From assembly GCF_003853645.1 (NCBI RefSeq), contig NZ_QTPO01000047.1:1-64000 (forward strand): a stretch of 64,000 nt of DNA, written 5' to 3'. The notes beneath the pieces are model-generated. The model was not told the origin of the DNA. It worked only from the letters and a program-made list of their open reading frames with translations, and did no database searches. Numbering within the stretch: the first letter of the stretch is position 1; each line of letters begins with the position of its first letter. The DNA is from Burkholderia sp. Bp9143. Lineage in GTDB: Bacteria; Pseudomonadota; Gammaproteobacteria; Burkholderiales; Burkholderiaceae. Positions 24,654 through 33,076 of the stretch are shown here, piece after piece. A program made the translations under genes and the position numbers.

Positions 24654-25160
24654 TTACGCCAGCGTCTTGGCCATGTGGTGTTCGTCGTAGAAGCGGCCGT
24701 CGACGAACAGCGAGCGCGGTTCCGTGCCGAACCGGGCGAACCCTTGCGACGCGTACAGTCGTTCCGCGGTGCCGTTGATCGCGTTCACGCACAGCACCAG
24801 TTGCTTGCACTGCCACGCCTGCGATGCATGCGCGGTCGCGCTGTCGAGCAGCGATTGCGCGATGCCGCGCCCGCGATACGCCGGGTCGACGAACACGCCC
24901 CAGATCGTCGCCTTGTGCGCGACCTTGGCGCGCGCATCGCGGCGCACGCCCGTGATGCCGACGAGCGATGCGTCGTCGAATGCGCCGAACACGGCGCGCT
25001 CATGGGTGGCGGTGATGCGCGTCGCGAATTCATCGACCGGGACGCCGGCTTCTTCGTCGTGGGTCGGCAGGAACGAGGTTGGCGACGTGTCGACCGCGCG
25101 GAGGCGGACGGACTGGAATTGCGCCGCGTCGGCGGCGTCGAGCAGGCGGATCGTGATCAT
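24654..25160 (-). CDS. GNAT-family N-acetyltransferase
   Basis: 168 aa, a single GNAT domain. Motif A, WGVFVDPAYRGRGIAQSLL (about 88-106), has the R-x-x-G-x-G/A pyrophosphate loop for acetyl-CoA. A beta-bulge strand QLVLCVNAINGTAERLY and the C-terminal GFARFGTE strand follow. The acceptor may be an amine, amino acid or protein N-terminus; nothing in the context identifies it. It is monocistronic and convergent with the GH28 gene. Confidence 0.82.
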   Translation of the reverse strand: MITIRLLDAADAAQFQSVRLRAVDTSPTSFLPTHDEEAGVPVDEFATRITATHERAVFGAFDDASLVGITGVRRDARAKVAHKATIWGVFVDPAYRGRGIAQSLLDSATAHASQAWQCKQLVLCVNAINGTAERLYASQGFARFGTEPRSLFVDGRFYDEHHMAKTLA

Positions 25161-25449
25161 CGGTCGGAGTTGTCGTTGTCGGCTTGCCGGGTGGTCGGAA
25201 TCTGCGGCGCGATGCGCGGCAGGGCATCGACAATGCTAAGTCGAAACGCGTTTGCTCGTGCGAGCGTCGACCGTGTGCGGAAGATGACGGTGAAGGACCG
25301 TACGCGACAAGCGTGCCGCGTTGCCTGAAGGAGACTAAAGGAAGGGGATGAAGCGACGCGCGCCCGCCGTCGCGCCGAAGCGGCGCACGGCGTGGAACGC
25401 GCGAAATCGTGGATACGCGCCCGATCAGCTCAGGCGCATGCGAGCCGGA

Positions 25450-26064
25450 TCAATACCGCGACAACTGATTGCCGTTGATCTGCACGCGATCGCCCGGGTG
25501 CAGGTCGCCCGGCGACTGCACGTCGAACGAGCGCGTCGAGCCGTCGCTGACCTGCACGTCGATCCGATAGCTGCTCGGCGGTTGGGCCGCGCCCATCTGC
25601 TGGCCGATCTGGTTGCCGGCGACGGCGCCGCCGAGCGCGCCGATCACGGTGGCCGCATCGCGGCCGTGGCCGCGGCCGAACTGGTTGCCCACCAGGCCGC
25701 CGACCAGCGCACCGACGACGGTACCGGCGACGCCCGACGTGCCGACCGAGCCGTTGACCGGCCGGATGTTCGCGACGGTGCCGTATTGCGTGCCGTAGCC
25801 GTTGCCGTACTGGCCGCCGTAAGGCTGCGGGTTGCCGTACTGGTCGTACTGCGGCGCCTGGCTCGGATACGCCGGCTGTTGCGGCTGCACGTAGCCGGGT
25901 TGCGAATACGCGGGCTGTGCATAGCCGGGCGTCGCGTATTGTTGCTGCGGATAGCCCGGTTGCGCGCCGTAGTAGCCCGGCGCGACACAGGCGGTCAGCG
26001 GAAGCGCCGCCACGGCGACGAGCGTGGCGAACAGGACGGTCTTCGTGGAAGGCATGCGCATCAT
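25450..26064 (-). CDS. Glycine-zipper 2TM outer-membrane lipoprotein
   Basis: 204 aa from the ATG at 26064 (MMRMPSTKT), which is preceded by AGGGA; an ATG 15 bp further upstream is less well placed. The lipobox LTAC predicts acylation near residue 24. Residues about 30-90 are a Pro/Gln/Tyr-rich repeat region (YAQPAY, GYVQPQQPAY). Then comes a glycine zipper (GVAGTVVGALVGGLVGNQFG and ALGGAVAGNQIG) and a C-terminal beta domain with DVQVSDGSTRSFDVQ. This layout matches SlyB/OsmB/17-kDa-antigen lipoproteins that stabilise the outer membrane under stress. The repeat region is longer than usual. Confidence 0.85.
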   Translation of the reverse strand: MMRMPSTKTVLFATLVAVAALPLTACVAPGYYGAQPGYPQQQYATPGYAQPAYSQPGYVQPQQPAYPSQAPQYDQYGNPQPYGGQYGNGYGTQYGTVANIRPVNGSVGTSGVAGTVVGALVGGLVGNQFGRGHGRDAATVIGALGGAVAGNQIGQQMGAAQPPSSYRIDVQVSDGSTRSFDVQSPGDLHPGDRVQINGNQLSRY

Positions 26065-26562
26065 GGTGGTTCCCTGCATCGGCAACGTGTTCGCCGACGA
26101 ATTCCGGGACGGGTGGCGAACTCGGCGTGAGTATAAGGAAAGGGCGGATGCGCGTCCGGTGCGGCCGGGTAACAACGTGTAAAGTCTGTTGCCGCGCAAA
26201 TCGCCGGCCCGGCGGGGCGCTGAAGCGAGCGCCGGCAACGGCGCGACGGGGCATCCGGGTGCCTGTCTCCGGTGACGCTGCGCGCTTGCGGGGTCGTTGG
26301 TCTTTTCGCCGCTTTCGCTGCTTGCACCGCACCCACCGCGCCCACCGCGATCCCGCCCCGTCATCGCGCCAGACCCGGCGAGCATGCGCGCCGCGCATCG
26401 CGAAATCGAATGCGCGGCATCGCGACATTTAATTGGCCACTGGCCGCCCCGTCCGATATCGTGACCGCATTCCCTGGCAACGGTCGCGCCGCGCCGGCCG
26501 CGGTTTCTTCCCCCTGTCCGCGTCGGCGTCGCGCAGCGACCGCCCCATCCACATTCCGAGTC
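26065..26562. other. Intergenic region between divergent lipoprotein and amidohydrolase genes
   Basis: This 498-bp stretch has no supportable gene. On the minus strand a TATACT box (complement of 26130-26135) lies about 65 bp upstream of the lipoprotein start and could be its -10, without a good -35. A long open frame on the plus strand joins the amidohydrolase but has no start signal. Confidence 0.5.
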
Positions 26563-27762
26563 ATGACCGATCGCTTCTTCACCCACGCCGTCGATGCCGG
26601 CGGCCAGCCCGTCAACCTCGTCGTCCGTGACGGCCGCTTCGTCGCGATCGGCGCCGATTGCACCGCCGCGCCCGGTGCCGAAACGATCGACCTCGGCGGG
26701 CGCGTCGTGCTGCCCGGCTTCGTCGACGGCCACATTCATCTCGACAAGAGCTTCGTCGGCGACCGCTGGGTGCCGCATGAACCGGTCGACTCGCTGCGCG
26801 AGCGGCTCGCGGTCGAGAAGCGCCAGCTCGCGGCCGCGCCGCCGATCGTCGCGCGCGCGAATGCGCTGATCGAGCAGGCCGCCGCGTTCGGCACGATCGC
26901 GATGCGCAGCCACGTCGACGTCGACGCGACGACGGGCCTGTCGAACCTGCAGGCCGTGATGGCCGTGCGCGAACAATGGCGCGGGATCGTCGACATCGAA
27001 CTGGTCGCGTTTCCGCAGGCCGGCGTGGTGACGTGCCCGGGCACCGCCGCGATCCTCGACGCGGCCGTGCGCGAAGGCGCGGACGTGGTCGGCGGGATCG
27101 ACCCGACGACGCTCGACGGCGACGCGGACGGCCAGCTCGACATCGTGTTCGGCATCGCCGAGAAGCGTGGCGCGAAGATCGACATCCACCTGCACGAACC
27201 GGGCGAGACCGGCATCGCGCAACTGCTGCGGATCGCGGCGCGCACGCGCGCGGCGGGCCTCGGCGGCCGCGTGAACGTGAGCCACGCGTATGCGCTCGGC
27301 CAGGTCGATCATGGCGACGTCGAGCGTGCGGCCGCGGCACTCGCCGACGCCGGCGTGTCGATCCTGACCAACGCACCGGGCGACTGCGCATTCCCGCCGG
27401 TGCGGGAGCTGCGCGATGCCGGCGTGCACGTGTTCGCCGGCAACGACAACATTCGCGATGCGTGGTGGCCGTACGGCAACGGCGACATGCTGCAGCGCGC
27501 GATGATGGTCGGCTACCGCTCGGGCTTTCATACCGACGAAGCGCTCGGCATCGCGCTCGACATGGCGACGCACGCCGGCGCGCGCGCGATCGGCAAGGCC
27601 AACTACGGCATCGCGGTCGGCTGCGACGCGAGCTTCGTCGCGGTGCGCGCGCCGAATGCGGCGGCCGCCGTCGCCGGCGTGCCGGCCGAACGCTGGGTGT
27701 TCCGCCGAGGCGAAAGCGATACCGGTGCGCCGTTCGCGCCGGCACTGCGCTTCGCGCGATAA
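26563..27762 (+). CDS. Cytosine deaminase-like metal-dependent amidohydrolase, copy 1
   Basis: 399 aa. Mononuclear metal-site elements are GHIHLDKSF (His57, His59), DIHLHEPGE, VSHAYALG and the aspartate of AGNDNIRDAWWPYG. The D-K-S/T after the H-x-H pair and the N-D-N/G-x-R-D segment are typical of the cytosine deaminase/isoguanine deaminase branch. It deaminates or hydrolyses a heterocyclic or guanidine-like substrate. No transporter is linked, and the next gene is a paralogue 68 bp downstream. Confidence 0.8.
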   Translation: MTDRFFTHAVDAGGQPVNLVVRDGRFVAIGADCTAAPGAETIDLGGRVVLPGFVDGHIHLDKSFVGDRWVPHEPVDSLRERLAVEKRQLAAAPPIVARANALIEQAAAFGTIAMRSHVDVDATTGLSNLQAVMAVREQWRGIVDIELVAFPQAGVVTCPGTAAILDAAVREGADVVGGIDPTTLDGDADGQLDIVFGIAEKRGAKIDIHLHEPGETGIAQLLRIAARTRAAGLGGRVNVSHAYALGQVDHGDVERAAAALADAGVSILTNAPGDCAFPPVRELRDAGVHVFAGNDNIRDAWWPYGNGDMLQRAMMVGYRSGFHTDEALGIALDMATHAGARAIGKANYGIAVGCDASFVAVRAPNAAAAVAGVPAERWVFRRGESDTGAPFAPALRFAR

Positions 27763-27830
27763 CGACCTGACCGCCGTGACGGTGCGCGCATCGTCACGGC
27801 CTTGCATTGACCGACCACACCGGAACCGAC

Positions 27831-29015
27831 ATGACGAACCTGCTGATCCGTAACGTCCGCACGCACGCCGACGAGGCGCTCGACATCCTGATCGAAGGCG
27901 AGCGCATCGCGCGCGTCGGCCCGTCGCTCGACGTGGCCGCCGGCTGCGCGATCGAGGACGGCGCGGGCGCGCTCGCGCTGCCCGGCCTCGTCGAGAGCCA
28001 CACGCATCTCGACAAGACCCATTGGGGAATGCCGTGGTATCGCAACGCGGTGGGGCCGCGCCTCGTCGACCGCATCGAGAACGAGCGCCACTACCGCGCG
28101 ACGAGCGGCCACGACGCGGGCGTCGCGTCGCTCGCGTTGTCGCGCGCATTCCTCGCGGCCGGCACGACGCGCATCCGCACGCACGTCGACGTCGACACCG
28201 AGGCCGGGCTGCGGCATCTGCACGGCGTGCTCGCGACGCGCGAGACGCTGCGCGGCCAGGTCGACATCCAGATCGTCGCGTTTCCGCAGTCGGGCGTGCT
28301 CAAGCGGCCCGGCACCGCCGCGCTGCTGTCCGACGCGCTGCGCGCGGGCGCCGACCTGCTCGGCGGCCTCGACCCGTGCGCGATCGAAGGCGATCCGGTC
28401 GAGGCGGTGGACGTGCTGTTCGGGATCGCCGAGCGCCACGGTCGCGGGCTCGATCTGCACCTGCACGAGCGCGGGTCGATGGGCGCGTACTCGCTCGACC
28501 TGATCCTGCAGCGCACGGCCGCGCTCGGCATGCAGGGCAAGGTCACGATCAGCCACGGCTTCTGCCTCGGCGACATCGCTGAACGCGAGCGCGACGCGCT
28601 GCTCGCGCGGATGGCCGAACTCGGCGTCGCGATCGTCACGACCGCGCCGGCCGCGGTGCCGGTGCCGTCGGTCGTCGCCTGCCGTGCGGCCGGCGTGACT
28701 GTCATCGGCGGCAACGACGGCGTACGCGATACGTGGACGCCGTACGGTTCGCCCGACATGCTCGAACGCGCGATGCTGATCGGCATGCGCAACGATTTCC
28801 GCCGCGACGACGCGCTCGAAATCGCGCTCGACTGCGTGACGCACAGCGCGGCACGCGGTTGCGGCTTCGCCGACTACGGCCTGGAAGCGGGCAAGCGTGC
28901 GGACGTCGTCCTCGTCGATGCGCTGACGTTCGCCGAGGCCGTCGTGTCACGGCCGACGCGGCGGCTCGTCGTGTCGTCGGGGAAGATCGTCGCGCGCGAC
29001 GGCGCGCTGGTCTGA
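27831..29015 (+). CDS. Cytosine deaminase-like metal-dependent amidohydrolase, copy 2
   Basis: 394 aa from the ATG at 27831 (MTNLLIRN), chosen over an in-frame TTG at 27807. The metal site repeats that of copy 1: ESHTHLDKTHWG, DLHLHERGS, ISHGFCLGD and GGNDGVRDTWTPYG. Shared blocks (HVDVD, VAFPQ-GV, RPGTAA or CPGTAA) show tandem duplication. The GMPW segment after the first metal motif and different central loops imply a changed substrate. It ends 28 bp before the convergent LysR gene that probably regulates the pair. Confidence 0.8.
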   Translation: MTNLLIRNVRTHADEALDILIEGERIARVGPSLDVAAGCAIEDGAGALALPGLVESHTHLDKTHWGMPWYRNAVGPRLVDRIENERHYRATSGHDAGVASLALSRAFLAAGTTRIRTHVDVDTEAGLRHLHGVLATRETLRGQVDIQIVAFPQSGVLKRPGTAALLSDALRAGADLLGGLDPCAIEGDPVEAVDVLFGIAERHGRGLDLHLHERGSMGAYSLDLILQRTAALGMQGKVTISHGFCLGDIAERERDALLARMAELGVAIVTTAPAAVPVPSVVACRAAGVTVIGGNDGVRDTWTPYGSPDMLERAMLIGMRNDFRRDDALEIALDCVTHSAARGCGFADYGLEAGKRADVVLVDALTFAEAVVSRPTRRLVVSSGKIVARDGALV

Positions 29016-29043
29016 GCCGAGCGCCTTATCGCGCCGCCTGCGC

Positions 29044-29910
29044 TCATTCTCGCTCGTGCTCCAGCATCGCCGCGAGCGCCTTCGTCAGTTCGCTGACCAT
29101 CGGATCGGCCGTCGGCCGATGCAGGATCGCGATGTCCATGTTCTCGATCGGCGCGAAGCCGCCGTGCTCCTCGGTCAGCACCACGTGGTCGTCGGTCACC
29201 ACGCGCGCCGGCAGCACGCTGATGCCGAGCCCGTCCGCGACGGCCGCCTGGATGCCGCTCAGGCTCGACGTCGTGAAGCTGATCCGCCAGCGGCGGCCGC
29301 GTTCCTCGATCGCCTTGATCATGTCGTCGCGATAGAGCCCGCGCGGCGGAAACACGACGATCGGGACCGGGTCGAGCTCGATCGTCGGATGTTGCGCGCT
29401 GTCGATCCAGCGCAGCTTCTCCGGCCAGCGCACCACCGCCTCGCGGCTGTCGCGCCGCTGCTTGATCAGCACGAGATCGAGTTCGCCGCGATCGTAGGCC
29501 GCGCAGATGTCGCGGCTCAACCCGCACATCACCTCGAGCTTCACCTGCGGATGATCGCGCTTGAACGCGGCGAGCGCATGGGTCGTGCGGCCCGCCGCGA
29601 AATCGTCGGGTACGCCGAGCCGGATCGTCAGCGCGACGGTCGCGCCCGACAGCGCTTCCAGCATCTCGTCGTTCAGCGCGATCATGCGCCGCGCGTAGCT
29701 CAACACGGTCACGCCGGCGTCGGTCGGCCGCACGTCGCGCGTGCCGCGATCGAGCAGGCGATGCCCGGCGATCTCCTCCAGCCGCCGCACCTTCTGGCTG
29801 ACCGTCGACTGCGTCGAATGCAGGCGCGCGGACGCGGTCGTGAAGCTGCCGCAGTCGGCGACCATCACGAGCGCCCGCAACAGGTCGAGGTCGAACAAAG
29901 GTCTATTCAT
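29044..29910 (-). CDS. LysR-family transcriptional regulator
   Basis: 288 aa. The N-terminal winged HTH (about 4-62) reads FDLDLLRALVMVADCGSFTT and STQSTVSQKVRRLEE, and the C-terminal periplasmic-binding-like effector domain spans about 90-285. It is convergent with the amidohydrolase pair, which is unusual because LysR genes are usually divergent from their targets. The target could therefore also be the region to its right, where only an ankyrin remnant remains. Confidence 0.88.
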   Translation of the reverse strand: MNRPLFDLDLLRALVMVADCGSFTTASARLHSTQSTVSQKVRRLEEIAGHRLLDRGTRDVRPTDAGVTVLSYARRMIALNDEMLEALSGATVALTIRLGVPDDFAAGRTTHALAAFKRDHPQVKLEVMCGLSRDICAAYDRGELDLVLIKQRRDSREAVVRWPEKLRWIDSAQHPTIELDPVPIVVFPPRGLYRDDMIKAIEERGRRWRISFTTSSLSGIQAAVADGLGISVLPARVVTDDHVVLTEEHGGFAPIENMDIAILHRPTADPMVSELTKALAAMLEHERE

Positions 29911-30046
29911 TTCTGCACTTTTCTGGATTCGAGCATTTCATTTCCAAATGCGTGCGACGACTTTTAACATGGCCCGAGCCCGCGGGCAATCGCGGTTTCG
30001 CCGGACCCGGCGCGGCTGCGCGGGCGCATAGCAAGGAGGACGCCGG

Positions 30047-30315
30047 ATGCTTTTCCAACGGATGGCGATCGTCGGCTCGTTTGCGTTGACGACGCTTACC
30101 ACGGCTGTCGCGGCCGCCGACGGTGGTGCGCTCGAAGGGCGGGGATCATGCTCGGCGAAAGCAGCGAGCGCCATGTGCGGATCGTGCAGTTGCTGGTCGA
30201 CGAGAAGGCTAACGTGAACCTCGCCGATTCGAACGGCGAGACGCCGCTGCAGCATGCGCGTTGCCGCGGGCATGCGCCGATCGAGCGGATTCTGGTAGCT
30301 GCGGGAGGGCGATAG
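30047..30315 (+). pseudogene. Remnant of a secreted ankyrin-repeat protein gene
   Basis: A perfect AAGGAGG (30033-30039) precedes an ATG at 30047 that encodes a signal peptide (MLFQRMAIVGSFALTTLTTA, then VAAADGG). After about 30 codons the frame loses homology and stops. In another frame, just downstream, the sequence reads VQLLVDEKANVNLADSNG then ETPLQHARCRGH and ILVAAGGR with a stop at 30313-30315, a clear C-terminal ankyrin repeat. The start and last repeat of one gene are thus joined out of frame, with most of the repeats deleted. Confidence 0.7.
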
Positions 30316-30374
30316 GGTTAGCGGCGGCGCTGCGGTCAGGCCCAAACTTTCCGATAGAGACGAAGCGCCTTCGA

Positions 30375-30815
30375 TCACGCCGCAAGGTGCGTCCAGATCG
30401 CGCGAAGCGGCGTGCCCGAGCGTGCCGCGGCTTCTTCGGCGGCCTTGACCACAACGGGCAGTGGCACTTCGTCGAGGATGACGGAGAACTGCGACTCGAA
30501 TCCTGCCGGAATCCGGCCCGTGGTCAACGCGTCGGCCAGCAGTCGCTCGGTCAACTCGCCCTTGTAGCTGACGTTCGCGCTGATGACGGCCTTGTAGAGC
30601 CCGTTGTGATTCTTGCGCGGATGCGCCGTGATTTCGATGCCAAGTACGCCGAGCAGTCGGATAAGCTTTCTGATCCCGACGTCGCTGATCGTGCCGATTT
30701 CGAGCTGGCTCAAGGTAAGGGGCGACACGCCGGCGAGTTTTGCCAGCTGGTGCTGAGTTAGATCGAGTTCCGTCCTTCGTTTGGCGACGGCCTGGCCGAT
30801 TTCATAGAGCTGCAT
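30375..30815 (-). CDS. XRE-family HTH regulator, antitoxin-like, without a linked toxin
   Basis: 146 aa from the ATG at 30815, preceded by AGGAA; the open frame extends to 30998 but has no ribosome site and is atypical. The HTH occupies about 5-60 (AVAKRRTELDLTQHQLAKLA, then SPLTLSQLEIG). The C-terminal part (about 75-146) has no domain I recognise. The N-terminus is like HipB/y4mF antitoxins, but no HipA or other toxin lies on either side. A GACAC-N5-GTGTC palindrome just upstream suggests autoregulation. Confidence 0.75.
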   Translation of the reverse strand: MQLYEIGQAVAKRRTELDLTQHQLAKLAGVSPLTLSQLEIGTISDVGIRKLIRLLGVLGIEITAHPRKNHNGLYKAVISANVSYKGELTERLLADALTTGRIPAGFESQFSVILDEVPLPVVVKAAEEAAARSGTPLRAIWTHLAA

Positions 30816-30826
30816 GTCGATTTCCT

Positions 30827-30841
30827 GACACCGGGAGTGTC
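30827..30841. promoter_or_regulatory. Candidate autoregulatory operator of the XRE gene
   Basis: GACAC (30827-30831), spacer CGGGA, GTGTC (30837-30841), lying 12 bp upstream of the XRE start codon. The arms equal those of the GACAC-AAA-GTGTC site at 34429-34441, although the spacer differs. Confidence 0.4.
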
Positions 30842-31274
30842 GAATGTAAGGCAGATTCTGCTCAGGCGATTGCCAGTGTGGTATAGACTGGTGTGGCGAT
30901 TTCGGGGAGCCATTCGGTAGAGTGCCAGAGTGCCTGTCGGATATCGAAACCCTGCCCTGTGGATATCCGGCAAAACACACTCTCGACCGACTGTGCACCC
31001 CATCGGGTAAACACCGGAAAATTCGGCAATTTAAGCTAAATCATCCTGTAGCGATTGTTATCCCGTCCTTACTGCGCGATTTCTCAGCTCAACTCTTCCC
31101 AATCCGTTCCGCCGCCACTTCCCCCGCTTGCGCTCAAGAATTGAGCGGTCTAGACTGCATCGCAGTTTCATCGAAGTCCCCGTCTTTCGCGTACCGCGCC
31201 GGGCCTGCCGGCACGACGCTCCCCAACGGACGCCCGGCGCTTGCCCGCCACGTCGAGACCACAAGGACACAACC
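30842..31274. other. Intergenic region between XRE regulator and binding-protein gene
   Basis: No gene is supportable in these 433 bp. It is less G+C-rich than its surroundings (especially 30900-31090). It contains the 8-bp palindrome GTCTAGAC (31148-31155), a possible part of the promoter region for the binding-protein gene. Confidence 0.5.
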
Positions 31275-32078
31275 ATGAACCGCACTGCAAAGCTCGTCGT
31301 ATCCGCGCTGGCGTTCGCGCCGCTCGTCTCGTTCGCGCAGGACACGGCGACGATCCGCTGGGGCATCGATCCCACCTATCCGCCGTTCGAGGCGAAGCAG
31401 CCCGACGGCTCGCTCGCCGGCTTCGACATCGACCTGCGCAATGCGATCTGCGAGCAGCTGCACGCGAAATGCGTGTGGGTCGAGCAGGGTTTCGATGGAA
31501 TGATTCCGGCGCTGCGCGCGCGCAAGTTCGACGTGATCATGTCCGCGATGACGGCCACCGACGAGCGGCTCAAGCAGATCGACTTCTCGAACAAGCTGTA
31601 TGCGTCGCCGGGCGCGCTCGTCGCGCCGGTTGGCTCGACGCTGCTGCCGACCGCGGCGTCGCTCGCCGGCAAGCGCATCGGGATCGACCAGGGCACGACG
31701 CAGGAGGCGTACGCGAAGGCCGAATGGGCGACCAAGGGCGTGACGATCGTGTCGTACCAGAATCAGGACCAGGTGTATCAGGATCTGGTGAACGGCCGTC
31801 TCGACGCGACCTTCCAGGACAAGACGCAGGCCGGCTATTCGTTCCTGAAGACGCCGCGCGGCAAGGGCTACACGTTCGCGGGCCCCGACGTGACCGACGT
31901 GCGCATCACCGGCTACGGCGTCGCGATGGGCGTGCGCAAGGGCGACGCCGACATGAAGAAGCGCCTGAACGACGCGATCGCCGCGATCCGCGCGAACGGC
32001 ACGTACCAGAAGATCGCCGCGAAATACTTCGACTTCGACATCTACGGCGCGAAGCAGCAATTGACCGCCGCGCCGTGA
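31275..32078 (+). CDS. Periplasmic polar amino-acid-binding protein (ABC type, SBP family 3)
   Basis: 267 aa. The signal peptide is MNRTAKLVVSALAFAPLVSF, cleaved after the next Ala (AQD). The mature protein shows the family-3 signature GFDIDLRNAICEQL (about 48-61) and FDGMIPALRARKFDVIMSAM. It is of the lysine/arginine/ornithine or histidine type and should capture a cationic or polar amino acid. No permease or ATPase genes follow, so it must share membrane components encoded elsewhere. Instead a PhyH-type dioxygenase gene follows after about 50 bp, suggesting the bound compound is that enzyme's substrate. Confidence 0.88.
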   Translation: MNRTAKLVVSALAFAPLVSFAQDTATIRWGIDPTYPPFEAKQPDGSLAGFDIDLRNAICEQLHAKCVWVEQGFDGMIPALRARKFDVIMSAMTATDERLKQIDFSNKLYASPGALVAPVGSTLLPTAASLAGKRIGIDQGTTQEAYAKAEWATKGVTIVSYQNQDQVYQDLVNGRLDATFQDKTQAGYSFLKTPRGKGYTFAGPDVTDVRITGYGVAMGVRKGDADMKKRLNDAIAAIRANGTYQKIAAKYFDFDIYGAKQQLTAAP

Positions 32079-32127
32079 CCTCATGACCCCCCATGACCCC
32101 GTGATTCATCCCATCGACAGGCAAGCC

Positions 32128-32976
32128 ATGACGAGTATCCAGGACCGCGTCGCGAAAGCCGTGACGCCCGAACTGATCGCCGCCTTCCGCGACGAAGGCG
32201 CGGTATACATCAAGGGCATCTTCTCGCCCGACGAAGTGGCCGCGCTGCGTGCCGGCATCGACGCGAACCTCGCACAGCCGAGCGAGCGCGCGAAGGTGGC
32301 GAGCCGGCCCGACGATCCCGGCTGGTTCTTCGAGGACTTCTGCAACTGGCGGCACAACGACGCGTACCGCGACTTCATCGTGCGTTCGCCCGCGCCATCG
32401 GTGGCCGCCGCGCTGATGGGCACGCAGACCGTGCGGCTGCATCACGACCACCTGCTCGTGAAGGAGCCCGGCACGCGGCAGCGCACGCCGTGGCACCAGG
32501 ACCAGCCGTACTACAACATCGAAGGCGACGACAACGTCAGCATGTGGATTCCGGTCGATCCGGTGCCGCTCGAATCGACGCTGGAATTCGTCGCGGGTTC
32601 GCACCAGGGGCCGTGGCTGATGCCGCGCACGTTCATGGACAAGGAGGCGAAGTGGTTCCCGGAAGGCAGCCTCGCCGACCTGCCCGACATCGAGGCCGAT
32701 CGTTCCGCGTTCCCGATCCGCCACTGGGCGCTCGAGCCGGGCGACATGGTGTGCTTCCGGATGCTGACGCTGCATGCGTCGGGCGGGACGCAGAACCGCC
32801 GGCGCGCGTTCTCGATCCGCTTCGTCGGCGACGATATCCGTCACGCGCCGCGTCGCTGGAAGACGTCGCCCGATTTCCCGGGGCTCGCGGACGAGCTGCC
32901 GGACGGCGCGCCGCTCGAGCATGCGCTGTTTCCGGTCGTGTGGTCGCGCGACGCGGGGCAGGTCGGGGCGATCTGA
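32128..32976 (+). CDS. Phytanoyl-CoA dioxygenase (PhyH) family Fe(II)/2-oxoglutarate oxygenase
   Basis: 282 aa from the ATG at 32128; an in-frame ATG at 32083 lacks a ribosome site. The iron triad is His123-x-Asp125 (WHQDQPYYN) and His216 (TLHASGG), and an Arg near 231 (SIRFVGDD) would bind 2-oxoglutarate. Members hydroxylate small molecules including amino acids and their derivatives. Coupling to an amino-acid-binding protein suggests hydroxylation or oxidative opening of an imported amino acid or betaine. Confidence 0.8.
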   Translation: MTSIQDRVAKAVTPELIAAFRDEGAVYIKGIFSPDEVAALRAGIDANLAQPSERAKVASRPDDPGWFFEDFCNWRHNDAYRDFIVRSPAPSVAAALMGTQTVRLHHDHLLVKEPGTRQRTPWHQDQPYYNIEGDDNVSMWIPVDPVPLESTLEFVAGSHQGPWLMPRTFMDKEAKWFPEGSLADLPDIEADRSAFPIRHWALEPGDMVCFRMLTLHASGGTQNRRRAFSIRFVGDDIRHAPRRWKTSPDFPGLADELPDGAPLEHALFPVVWSRDAGQVGAI

Positions 32977-33076
32977 GCGGCGGACAGCGACGACGTCACG
33001 TGACGTCACACGCGCGGCGGCCGTTTCGCGATGAAGCAGCCGCCGCACGCGGTCTTTTTCGAGCGTCGGGGGAGGT

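Noticed and set aside
25348-26130. Plus-strand frame preceded by AGGAAGGGG
   Set aside because: It is antisense to the lipoprotein gene and shows Arg/Ala-rich shadow composition despite the good ribosome-like sequence.
25450-28149. 899-aa minus-strand open frame
   Set aside because: Only its last 205 codons (lipoprotein) are real. The rest is antisense to the two amidohydrolase genes and Arg-rich, as expected from high G+C wobble.
29938-30378. 146-aa minus-strand frame
   Set aside because: It covers the ankyrin remnant and the LysR leader on the opposite strand and has no recognisable motif.
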